DNA from: Pythium myriotylum
Taxonomy: Eukaryota > Oomycota > Peronosporomycetes > Pythiales > Pythiaceae
Length of the DNA stretch: 64,000 nucleotides
Direction of reading: 5' to 3'
Assembly (NCBI GenBank): GCA_023091665.1
Contig: JALJCQ010000011.1
Location: 620,001-684,000, forward strand
Shown: positions 21,536-30,339 of the stretch, one piece after another
Numbering within the stretch: position 1 is the stretch's first letter
Layout: every line of letters starts with the position of its first letter
Notes under the pieces: model-generated
The model's database searches: none
Seen by the model: only the letters and a program-made list of their open reading frames with translations
What the model was told of the DNA's origin: nothing
Translations under genes and position numbers: made by a program

Positions 21536-22147
21536 GGCGAGAGGAGCTCTTCAAGTGGGAGACGGAATCCTGCGGGAAGCGGCGCTCGTGTTTTTGTGAC
21601 CCCGCGGGGGCAGAAATCCCCCATCGCGCCATGTTGAAGTGGTCGGGAAGCCGCGGCTTGCGTCAGAATGGCAGGTGCGCGCCGTGGAAAGTCGAAGCGG
21701 CAGAGAGAGAGAGAGAAACAAAGAAGGAGGAGAAGGGCGGGAGTTATAGTCCATGGGCTCTCATATCGCTCCCCTCGCTCACGCCACCGTGGAATGCGGC
21801 GGCGGACGTTCATCAATGCCAAGGCTCGGCGGTCAGAAAGACCGCAGAGCACGAGGCTGACATCCCGAGTCGACGAGAGGAACCGGATACGATCATCAAG
21901 CGCATTGAGACTGTCTACGTTGGAAAACCAAGTAGAAGTGAACATACTATAGAAATGATCCTGTCTTAGTACGGTCTTGATTTGCTGGAAGGAATTTGCC
22001 TCGCACAGTATACTTTCGAAAGAACCCGTCTGGCAAGATGTCTCAAACTGCCAACTCAACGAACGTTGATTGGTTTATCAGACGAGAAAGGATCAGAATT
22101 ATCAAATCTGACTCTGTTGAGTTAACTGGATTTAGTTAGTATATTTC
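21536..22147. promoter_or_regulatory. Shared upstream region of divergent TLDc and TELO2 genes
   Basis: About 610 bp between divergent starts, without a supported coding region. A purine-rich (gaga) tract lies at about 21695-21740. An ATTGG at 22069-22073 sits about 75-87 bp before the TELO2 start and may act as a CCAAT box. Confidence 0.4.
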
Positions 22148-24835
22148 GTGCTCTCCAGAATGGAGGACTCGCAACACGAGCAGCTATTACGTGCGTACGT
22201 CGACGCGAAGAAGCGCGCGATCGAGCAGGCTGAACGAGCCTACGACCTCAATGGAGCCGTAATACTGCTGCAGGAGCTCGTTCGTCCCCTGACTCACCCA
22301 GCCGAGTTCCACTCGTCGTGGATGGTACGCGATTCTTGTTGGAGCCGTTCGGCGAACCCATGTCTCTTGGAGCTCACCGGAATGAACTTGCCACAGCGCA
22401 TCTACATCGATCGGTTCTACCGTGACGTCACCAGGTTTCTCTTCTCGTTCGTGGCGGTACATTTGCTTCCGGGGTTTAGCGCTGCACAGCGTCTCGAATG
22501 CTTCGATGTGTTCTTTGTGACTCCCTCGATTCCTCCACTGAGTGCCGCCAGCGCCCTCGTCGCTCAGATCTCGATGACGAAGCCTCCGCCTGGAGCGAGG
22601 AAAGAGGATCAAGCAGCAGAGGAAGCTGCACAAGTGCTGGCGCAGTCTGTGCGTCTGCTTGAGCGGGTGCTCGAGGCTGACGGGTTTCGGCGAATTGTTC
22701 TCCACTTGCTCGATGAATTCACCTCTCGCGGATCTCGATCTCTCATGGCTGCTCAGCCAGCGATATCGTCTCTTTGCTCAGCGCCTGATTTGGTTTACAA
22801 CCGTCTCGAGCGAGCCACGCCGGCGTTCTTCTCGCCGCGGACATTCCACTTCCTATTAGCCCAAGAACTACTTGAAGGGCTTCTCTCTTTGCCTCAAACC
22901 AATGACGCATGCTCGGCAGTATTCCGCGTGTTTACTGAAAAGATGGCTCGTACTGGTCAGCTTGGTCACCTTGTGCGAGCGTGGATGTCGCGTGGAGACA
23001 TTTACAACACTTCGTTCTCAGCCGTACATAGCCACTTACTTGGTGCGTTGCCGTCTTCAGCATACGAACCGTTTCTTCTCCTACTCGCCCAAGCATCAAC
23101 AAAGAACATGGAGAGTGTGGGTGTGGACCCGCAAGTTGTGTCATCACCACAGTATCTATTAGTCTCGCTAATTCCTGTCGAGCTGTGCGAGAACAAGCAG
23201 TTCCAGTTCGTCGTTGCCCACAAAATCCTTCTCGCCAAAGCTATCCAAGACTTCCTGTGGCTACGACAACTTGTGGACTTGCTGCATACTTCCCACACGA
23301 GCGAGTCTCCTCTTGCGAATGTGTTTGATGTAGTCGTAAGTCGTTGGAGCGGTGACACATACCCGTTGACTGCAGACTACGGCCTCAACTCTTCAGTAAC
23401 TTTCTTTCTTCGGTACGCTATGTCAGTACTAGACCCGAATGAGTTCGCCAACCGGGACTGGACGATGAGGCTATGCAAGGGGGTGCAAACTCACATGGCT
23501 CACTCTGTTGAAAGAGTTCGTTTACTCGGCATGCGAGTAGGGGAGAGCGTCTCGAAGGTCATGTCGCCAGACCAGCCCCTGGATTTCGAGATTGCAGAGA
23601 CTGATCCGGTTGCTGTCATATCGAGAGTGCAATTCGATTTTTCTCACTCACCGGAGGTTCCAGAACCTTCAACTGCACAAGAAACCGCAACGGGTACCGC
23701 TATGATTTCGGATGGAGCAATTTTAACGACAAAAGCGAAGAAGGCGAAGAAACGCGAGAGAAAAGGCTTGGCCTTGGTCGACCCAGACGCTGTTGTGGAT
23801 AGTGGGGACGACGAAAGTGGAGAATTAGCAGATGACGATCCAGCGGAATCCGACTCGGATTCAGACATGAGCCTTGAAGCATATGACCTCAAGGACGATG
23901 AAGAGGACCTACAGGCGCCTCGACCGCTGTACATCAAGGACTTGCTTGCTGCATTTCATGCTGAAGATGAACGAGAGAAGACCGAGACGGCACTAGCTGA
24001 AGCCGAGTCTTTAATTCGACAGAAGCCGAAGGATCTTCACCATAACGCCAAAGCTATCGTGACAGCATTGCTCCGTCTTGAGGATAAGTACAGCACCCCC
24101 AACTTCGTTCTACTTCGATCGAAGGCGCTTGCAGCAGCTTGCGCGTTGTCTCCATCAAGCGCAGTCCCATATCTTCAGCGGCAGGCTCTCGAAAGTGAGC
24201 AACTATTGCAGTCGCGTCTCGACGTGCTCCAAGCAATGACTGCTGCCGCCCAGGAACTCTCTGAGACAGCAGGGTTTCGCCCAACGATGCCAAAGAATTT
24301 GCTTCATGATGACATCGAAACTCGTACGATCCAAGGTCTCAAGACTCGCAGGTTCGGATACCGGCGCGACCCACTCGCCCCAGCAAAGAAGAACGCTTTT
24401 GCTGACCACGCCGTTGCGTTCTTTTCCCCGCTGCTGTTTGGCTATGTGGAGTACTCGCGCAAACAGCAAGGAACAAAACGGCTGAGTGAGGTTGAGGATG
24501 TCTTCCTCGCGCATCTTCTTCACGCGTTGTCTAGCTTCGTTGAGTGCGCTGGCCATGCCCCACCAGCTGTGCCAATGGCTAAAGGACTGATGGAATTTGC
24601 GTGGCACTACCGTTCTAACAGTGCCGCGGCCGTGCGGCGCCAGGTGTTGTATGCGTTTAGCCGAGTACTGCTGGTGATGCCGCCGTTTTTGTTGCGTCAA
24701 GAACTAGGGCAGAATGTCATCGAGATGATGGCTTGGCTGCAAGAGACCAAGTCGCGTGATCCAGACGAAGGCTGTCGAGAGGCATCGCGACTGCTTCTCT
24801 CGTCTGGGGCTGTGCCCTCACTCACGATCTCGTGA
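22148..24835 (+). CDS. TELO2: TELO2/Tel2-type telomere maintenance protein (TTT complex)
   Basis: Single exon, 895 aa, slightly longer than human TELO2 (837 aa). The hallmark is the Telomere_reg-2 domain in the second half: 'PRPLYIKDLLAAF' near residue 590, then helices with 'IRQKP..LHHNAKAIVTALLRLEDKY' and 'LRSKALAAACALSPSSAVPYL'. An acidic linker (DSGDDESGELADDDPAESDSDSD) separates it from the N-terminal helical repeats. Tel2 joins TTI1 and TTI2 to help HSP90 fold the PIKK kinases ATM, ATR and mTOR, and the acidic Ser-rich linker is where CK2 sites are known in other Tel2 proteins. The second Met (MEDSQ at 22160) may be the true start. Confidence 0.86.
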   Translation: MLSRMEDSQHEQLLRAYVDAKKRAIEQAERAYDLNGAVILLQELVRPLTHPAEFHSSWMVRDSCWSRSANPCLLELTGMNLPQRIYIDRFYRDVTRFLFSFVAVHLLPGFSAAQRLECFDVFFVTPSIPPLSAASALVAQISMTKPPPGARKEDQAAEEAAQVLAQSVRLLERVLEADGFRRIVLHLLDEFTSRGSRSLMAAQPAISSLCSAPDLVYNRLERATPAFFSPRTFHFLLAQELLEGLLSLPQTNDACSAVFRVFTEKMARTGQLGHLVRAWMSRGDIYNTSFSAVHSHLLGALPSSAYEPFLLLLAQASTKNMESVGVDPQVVSSPQYLLVSLIPVELCENKQFQFVVAHKILLAKAIQDFLWLRQLVDLLHTSHTSESPLANVFDVVVSRWSGDTYPLTADYGLNSSVTFFLRYAMSVLDPNEFANRDWTMRLCKGVQTHMAHSVERVRLLGMRVGESVSKVMSPDQPLDFEIAETDPVAVISRVQFDFSHSPEVPEPSTAQETATGTAMISDGAILTTKAKKAKKRERKGLALVDPDAVVDSGDDESGELADDDPAESDSDSDMSLEAYDLKDDEEDLQAPRPLYIKDLLAAFHAEDEREKTETALAEAESLIRQKPKDLHHNAKAIVTALLRLEDKYSTPNFVLLRSKALAAACALSPSSAVPYLQRQALESEQLLQSRLDVLQAMTAAAQELSETAGFRPTMPKNLLHDDIETRTIQGLKTRRFGYRRDPLAPAKKNAFADHAVAFFSPLLFGYVEYSRKQQGTKRLSEVEDVFLAHLLHALSSFVECAGHAPPAVPMAKGLMEFAWHYRSNSAAAVRRQVLYAFSRVLLVMPPFLLRQELGQNVIEMMAWLQETKSRDPDEGCREASRLLLSSGAVPSLTIS

Positions 24836-25126
24836 AAGCTCGAGAAAAAATCGGGAATATTGAGACAAGCGTCTGTGCGTGTTATAAATCAACTCGACTT
24901 AACTGTCTTGACTGCCGAAGGCTGCTAGGAAAGAGATCGATGACCCACAAGGCCCTATCTTGACTATAATACAGGGTCATACCTTTTTTGCTGCTGGCAA
25001 AACACGTTTCCGTGCCGCGCTCTTCTCAGCTCTTCGCCGCGCCGCGCTCTTGGCAGCTGCGGACTGCGGTTTATCCTTTTCGAAGAGTATCTCGTGAGAA
25101 TTGAACGAACGGCCAGAGCAGATTGC

Positions 25127-25698
25127 TCAGCCAAGACCCACCAGCTGCGGTAGTGGCAGTTTCTTGTCGAGTAGATCTTCGTCCCGCTCGAGGTCCGACT
25201 GGTCCGACTCAAAGTCGCTCGGCGCGTACTCGCAGAGTTTCCCGATCAAGTATCTGCCGAGCCTCGTCAGCAGTTGGTTCTGATCAAAAGCTGCCAGGCG
25301 ACTCACTCGTTCTCGACGCGGATCTTTTGCAAGCGGTCCTGGACTGCGTCGAACCGCGCAGTGAGCTCGCTCACATCCTGAGGATACGGAGCAGAGTGAG
25401 AAAATGACACCGAGACAGCGAGACAACGAACGCGTGCCTGCTCGGTCGTCTCGTACAGGTGCTTGAGCGCCTCATACTTGGCACGCAGCGCTTGTTCGTC
25501 TGTGATATGAAGAGACACACGTTCAGTCTCACGCATGAGGGCTTGCTGTGGAGAGAGAGAGAGCGGCAGCAGCAGCACATACCAGCGCTCATGCTTCCCG
25601 TTTGCGAGCTGTCGTTTGGGGAGCTCAGGGTGTGTTTTTGGCCAACGAAGCGATTTTGATCCACTTGATTGGTCAAAATCAGACTCAAACGTAGCCAT
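25127..25698 (-). CDS. Small coiled-coil protein, unknown function
   Basis: Exons 25432-25698, 25307-25377 and 25127-25253 give 154 aa. The intron at 25378-25431 is 54 nt and in frame, so it may be retained (172 aa). The 53-nt intron at 25254-25306 rejoins '..KIRVENE' to 'YLIGKLCEYAPSDFESD' in frame. The N-terminus is polar (ATFESDFDQSS). The middle is strongly helical (ALRAKYEALKHLYETTEQ, TARFDAVQDRLQKIRVEN), a likely coiled coil. The C-terminus is acidic (SDLERDEDLLDKKLPLPQL). An ATG three codons upstream (25707) is an alternative start. It might belong to a kinetochore or scaffold complex, but nothing specific supports this. Confidence 0.6.
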
Positions 25699-25838
25699 GT
25701 CGATCATCTTGGGAGATGATTGCTCACGTCGGCGGTGGTCGGATCTCAAGGTGAGGAGGGAGGCAGTCGATTATGACTCGGTTGAAAAGAACGGCTTCTC
25801 GATGACTCGTCCTGCAAGTTCTAACTCTTTCGAGTATC

Positions 25839-27620
25839 TCACTCTTTGATCCACCACTTTACTGTCGGATCTTTGATCCAAGCAAACTGGAAAGAGAAAT
25901 CGGCCCCTGCGATCGCAGTAGAGTCCAGCTATCAGTGAACAAGTTGACATATCAGCCATGGTGACGAAGACGGACTCACCAGCGTGGGCGATCGTAAATT
26001 GAAGTGCCACGAGCATTTGCACGATCACGTAACACTGAACGAAGACCATATGCTCGTCGAGGACGCTTGCTAAGAGATGGAACGGCGAGAACCTGAAGTG
26101 ATATCGCAGCCACACGATCAGCAAGGCCAGGGATAATGATTCGAGCAGCCAGTAGCCGCTTATGTTGAGAAGAGCGTTGGCGAGGCCCGTCAGAGTAAGT
26201 GCCTCAATGTGACCGAAGAATGTTCCATTCGGAAGTGCTCGTAAGATCGGTAAATAGACGCCATAGAGGAACGGGACAGCACACTCGAAAAACTCGTTTA
26301 GCATCATGGACTCGCACTCGAAGAGCAGTTGGAGAGTCTGAACAAGGGTCTCATCGACATCTTTCTGGCTGGTAGTAGTAGTCTGTACAACAGGAGCTGT
26401 GATCTGGCTTTCTTGAATTCGCCCCCTTGTATCCTCCAAGGCTCTGAGGGTCGACTCGGTTCTTTCTGATAGCTGGTGGACGATGCCATTTCCGCGGATA
26501 CGGATTCCTTGCGGTATTTCACTGTTACTTCGAGCTAAAACCTGGCTCAGCAGTTCATCAAACAGTCGAAACAGATCGCAACTGCATCTCTTGCCTCTTT
26601 CGAACTTACTCAGCACGAGTGTTGACCGGCTTCGAACACGACTTCCTCGAAAAAGTCCGAAGCTGACATCAATGATGATGATTACTGCCATCGTCATTGG
26701 AGACGCGGCCGACTGCATGCACGTCGCCAAGCACAGGGCGTTGAAGAGCTCGATCGTGAACATCATCAGTGTTGGGATGAGGTCTTCGACTGCTGCAAGC
26801 TTTGAGAACATGTGTCGCTTGAAAAGAAATTTGAAGATCGGTAGGAAGAGCAGCATGGGTAGCTGGTACCGCTTTCCTACTGAGCGAAAGGCGACGCTAT
26901 ACAAAGGGTACACCCACATAAGGATCGGAATCGCCGAGGAAATGGAGTTTATCGCCGTCAATTGCGGTCTCACGTCTTTAATGGTAGCCATGACTGCGCT
27001 TATATTGACAAGGGCAACGGTAGCTAAGGCCTCCGATGCCATGAGCACAACGCTGCCCGTCACGAACAAAAATGGAATGGGGAAGGTCCAACATGCCGAT
27101 ATCCCAATGGCCCCAATCACGTACAAAGCTGACGCAAGGGCAGCAACAGCACCGATTCGAGCGAGACTCACTGGTATTGGGTGGTGAGGAATTTGCTTCT
27201 TGAATGCAACACCGGAGAAAAGACGACGAGGAAGGCAGTGATTGTCAAGCGAACCCAGAATCCATCTTGCTTCTCCCATGGCTCTGATGGACTGACAAGA
27301 GGGATGCACTCAATCGCCAAAACAAGAACCAGTGCAGGCATAGGCATGGCAAGGCATATAACCACTGCTCGGACCGTGGAGGTTCGCTCAGTGTAGTCGC
27401 GCAAAGCCAAAAGTCTCTCAACCGACACCATGCCACGTACAGGGCCAAGAACTTGAACGGAGGTTGGTTTCAGATCGCGTTGAAGTTGATCTCTTGGTCG
27501 TGAGACTGCTACACGCGTATCAACGGGGATGGCAGCCATATTCGCGGGCAGGATTGATGGTACGACTTGGACGTTGAGTGGAGCCATTTGGAGGTCCGCT
27601 CTTGCCAAAATGTTGGGCAA
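25839..27620 (-). pseudogene. Multi-pass membrane protein of an oomycete-type family, frameshifted
   Basis: Paralogue of the neighbouring membrane-protein gene. The shared order is 'VERLLALRDYTERTS', a first hydrophobic pair, 'CWTFPIPF', 'YQLPMLLFLPIFKF', 'VEDLIPTLMMFTIELFNAL', 'GNG' before a helical loop, 'NEFFECAVPFLYGVYLP', and 'FSPFHLLASVLDEHMVFVQC'. A 73-nt intron at 25907-25979 joins 'IAHAG' to 'ADFSFQFAWIKDPTVKWWIKE', matching the intronless neighbour. Near 27218-27221 (a T4 run on the coding strand) the frame is off by one base. Adding one base would align it to the neighbour without gaps. No intron fits there. It is either a recent pseudogene or a base-calling error. At least eight hydrophobic segments are visible. 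Function of the family is unknown to me. Confidence 0.75.
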
Positions 27621-28301
27621 GCATCGAGTGAAGTTGAAAAAGTACCCGTGGACAGAGTGGAACGGTCATTCTTGCAGCGATGGAGTATATTTGGATGCAC
27701 TGTTTCGTCAGGCGCTACCTCGTGAGGGCATAATGTGTTAGGTGTTTCTTGGTTCCAACGTGCCATTTGAACGAAAAAGTGGTTGAAACACCACCACTGC
27801 AATCGAAAGATGCCTCTGCGGAATTTCTGGTGGGTTATTATGTATCGTCTTATCGTACTTCAAAAATTTACGCGTTGAATGAAAAGGTCAATGCGATAAG
27901 GTGACATAGTGCCGCCAGTTACCGCACGAGTCACGACAACGTCAAACCTTCGATATCGCGATTGGATGAAGGGGTGTTCGTGAAGTCGGACTTGAGATCC
28001 GAGTGAGGGGTACTCATCCGAAGATTTGAAGATCCCATTTTACACGATACAGACAAGTATGGCCAAAACGACTCACGCCGAAGCATTGCAATGAGGACAA
28101 ATGTTTTAGCATGCCTTGTTTGGTGCGGTGATGGAAAGGATTCACTCAAGTTGAAAGTGTTGTGATGCACCTACTTCGAGAATTAGAAATGAATGGTATC
28201 GATAGTCGTGGTGTTGGTGGTGGTCGTGGTGGTGGTGCTGCTGCTGCTGTGTGTGTGGGGGGGGGAGGGGGTGTCAGAACAAACGACAGGAACCGAAGCA
28301 A
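27621..28301. other. Intergenic with G/T-rich low-complexity tract
   Basis: About 680 bp between the two related membrane-protein genes. A low-complexity stretch at about 28196-28275 has GGT/GTG repeats, a CTG run, GTGTGTG and a run of G. No coding region is supported; the open frames across the tract are simple-sequence artefacts. Confidence 0.5.
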
Positions 28302-29897
28302 TTACCGAGTTATCCACCATTTCACCGAAGGATCCTTCATCCACGCAAATCGAAAAGAAAAATCTGCCCCTAGATGGGCGATCGTGTACTGCAGCGCGTA
28401 TTGGATCTGTGTCATCGCGTTGCACTGCACATACATCATGTGCTCATCCAGTACAAACGCCAACAAGTGCAAAGGCGAGAACATGAACTTCCTCTGCAGC
28501 CACAAGAGCAATATGGCGAATGAAACACACTTAAACAGAGAGTATGCGCCGATGTTGAGGGCCACATTAGTAAGATCGATGCGGGAGAGTGACCAGATGT
28601 GTCCGTAGTAGACACAATTCCTCATGTTTTTGAGTAAGGGTAAGTAGACCATGTAGACGATTGGAATGGCACACTCAAAATACTCGCCGAGAACCATGAA
28701 CTCGCAGTAAAAGATCATCTGGAGTGTCTGGAGTACAATTTTACCATCATCAGTTGAGCTCCCTCGACGGATAACTGTTATTTTGTCGGCATCGTTCTTG
28801 AGCGATGCCTCAGCAAGCTCCCGAATAAGTTTCGTACTGGCTGTTGACAGATTGTACTCAAGACCATTGCCTTGGACCCGTACCGATCTCAGCGAACCTT
28901 TGTTGATTGGAGATTTCAGCCGTGTGATGCGGCTGATGAAGAAGTTGAGCAAGTCAAAGTTGGCGTTACCCGAGGATTGGATCGACTCATGAATCGTCTG
29001 GAGGAGCTCCCTTGTCCGGTGATGGAGTCGTTTGACGCGTCTAAAACCCAACGCAAAATCAAAAAGAGTAATCACGGCCGTTGTTGTGGGAGACCCTGAC
29101 TTTTGCATACAAGCAGCCAAGTACAGTGCGTTGAAGAGTTCTATCGTGAACATCATGATGGTGGGGACAAGATCCTCAATCTCAGTGAGCTTGGGTTGAG
29201 TCCACTTCTTCCACCCAAACTTGAATACCGGAAGAGTCAATAGCATGGGCAGTTGGTATTCCTTGTCCACGGACCCGAACGCTGCGTTGAACATAGGGTA
29301 GGCCAAGTACATGATACATACTGCCGATGAAGACGAATTGATGGCATTCATGCGTTGTTGTAGATTTTTCGTCTTCGACAGGAGAGCTTTGACATCCATG
29401 ACGACAAAGACCGAGAGTAATTGGCATATAACGTAAGGAAGCGCCCCGAGAACGATCAAGAACGGCACGGGAAAGGTCCACAACGCCGCGAGCCCAATCA
29501 TGAGAGCAGTGTGCAAAGCAGCAGTGAGCAGTCCGGCCGCGAGCACTCGCCAGAGCTCAACGCGTAACTCGCGCCCGGCGAGATGCTTGAACCCGACGGC
29601 AGCGAGCAAGAACATGACTGTCGAGACGACGAACTGTCGCGACCAGAATGCGCGTTGCTCACTCCACCGATCAGAAGGTGCGTCGAGCGGCAACAATTCA
29701 ATTGCAAGCGTGAGCAGAAGGGCGGGCAGGGGCGTGAGCAAGCAAATCGCGGCCGCACGCGCTTTCGACGTGCGTTTGCTGTAGCCTCGGAGCGCGAGGA
29801 GGCGCTCGACCGAGCTCGCGCCGTGGAGCACGAAGCGCGCCTCGAGCGCCTCGAGCAGCGCGCTGCGAGCGGCGGCCGCCGGCGCCACGCGCGTCAT
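28302..29897 (-). CDS. Multi-pass membrane protein of an oomycete-type family (intact copy)
   Basis: Single exon, 531 aa from the Met at 29897 (MTRVAPAAAARS); the frame stays open further upstream through a palindrome, but the downstream start fits the paralogue better. Motifs in order: 'VERLLALRGYSKRTSKAR', 'LAIELLPLDAPSDRW', 'ALWTFPVPFLIVLG', 'YQLPMLLTLPVFKFGWKK', 'EIEDLVPTIMMFTIELFNALYLAACMQ', a polar cytosolic-type loop of ~130 residues containing 'VQGNGLEYNLS', 'GEYFECAIPIVYMVYLPLL', and 'FSPLHLLAFVLDEHMMYVQC'. There are about ten hydrophobic segments. I recall many such proteins in Phytophthora-like genomes but no known function. It lies tandem with a frameshifted copy and divergent from the MYB gene. 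Confidence 0.78.
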   Translation of the reverse strand: MTRVAPAAAARSALLEALEARFVLHGASSVERLLALRGYSKRTSKARAAAICLLTPLPALLLTLAIELLPLDAPSDRWSEQRAFWSRQFVVSTVMFLLAAVGFKHLAGRELRVELWRVLAAGLLTAALHTALMIGLAALWTFPVPFLIVLGALPYVICQLLSVFVVMDVKALLSKTKNLQQRMNAINSSSSAVCIMYLAYPMFNAAFGSVDKEYQLPMLLTLPVFKFGWKKWTQPKLTEIEDLVPTIMMFTIELFNALYLAACMQKSGSPTTTAVITLFDFALGFRRVKRLHHRTRELLQTIHESIQSSGNANFDLLNFFISRITRLKSPINKGSLRSVRVQGNGLEYNLSTASTKLIRELAEASLKNDADKITVIRRGSSTDDGKIVLQTLQMIFYCEFMVLGEYFECAIPIVYMVYLPLLKNMRNCVYYGHIWSLSRIDLTNVALNIGAYSLFKCVSFAILLLWLQRKFMFSPLHLLAFVLDEHMMYVQCNAMTQIQYALQYTIAHLGADFSFRFAWMKDPSVKWWITR

Positions 29898-30339
29898 GGG
29901 CGGCGTCGCTTGGCAAAAAGCGGTGGTGGCTCCTTGTTGAAGATCAGATCGCGGCGCCGTGGTACAGTGTACCACGGGGTGGCATGGCCGTAACGCCTGG
30001 CCGTTTTCTGGGCGTGTCATGAAGATGGGTACAGGGTACGAAAGTCTCCGCTAAAGTGCGAATGGCAGCCTTTTGCTTTGCGCTCATGGATAAAACCTCA
30101 CGGTGTTCTCTCTTTTTTATGGTCGTCGCGGCGGAGAAAAACCTCGCGCGAAAAACCTCGCGTTCTTCGCGCAACATTCTCGCGGCCGGGACCGCTAAAT
30201 ATTGAGGAAGGCAAGCGGATCGCTCGGCGGGCGCCCTTTTTGTTGCCGTTGTCGCACCGCCCGCGAGCGCCAAATCCAAAGCCTCCCCCTCGCGCCGGAT
30301 CGCGGTGGATGACCCCGCGCCCTCGGCGTCTTTGTCTCC
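29898..30339. promoter_or_regulatory. Divergent upstream region, membrane protein / MYB
   Basis: A 440-bp interval between divergent starts. Besides the palindrome at 29957-29977 it holds a repeated 'aaaaacctcgcg' at about 30136-30162 in two near-copies. No coding region is supported. Confidence 0.45.
29957..29977. repeat. Perfect palindrome (10-bp arms, 1-nt centre)
   Basis: The arms ccgtggtaca and tgtaccacgg flank a single g. The palindrome sits 60 bp upstream of the membrane-protein start in the divergent interval shared with the MYB gene. It could be a dimeric transcription-factor site or chance. Confidence 0.6.

Noticed and set aside
20690..21637. A 315-aa plus-strand ORF opposite the TLDc gene
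   Set aside because: Low-complexity Arg/Gly/Ala shadow caused by GC-rich codons of the real gene on the other strand.
25254..25306. An apparent frameshift between '..KIRVENE' and 'LGRYLIGKLCEY' in the coiled-coil gene
   Set aside because: Using the acceptor 26 nt further on gives a normal 53-nt intron and an intact frame, so no mutation is needed.
25546..25582. A GT-AG interval with a (CT)n tract in the small coiled-coil gene
   Set aside because: It is only 37 nt and removing it breaks the frame, whereas reading through keeps a sensible coiled-coil sequence.
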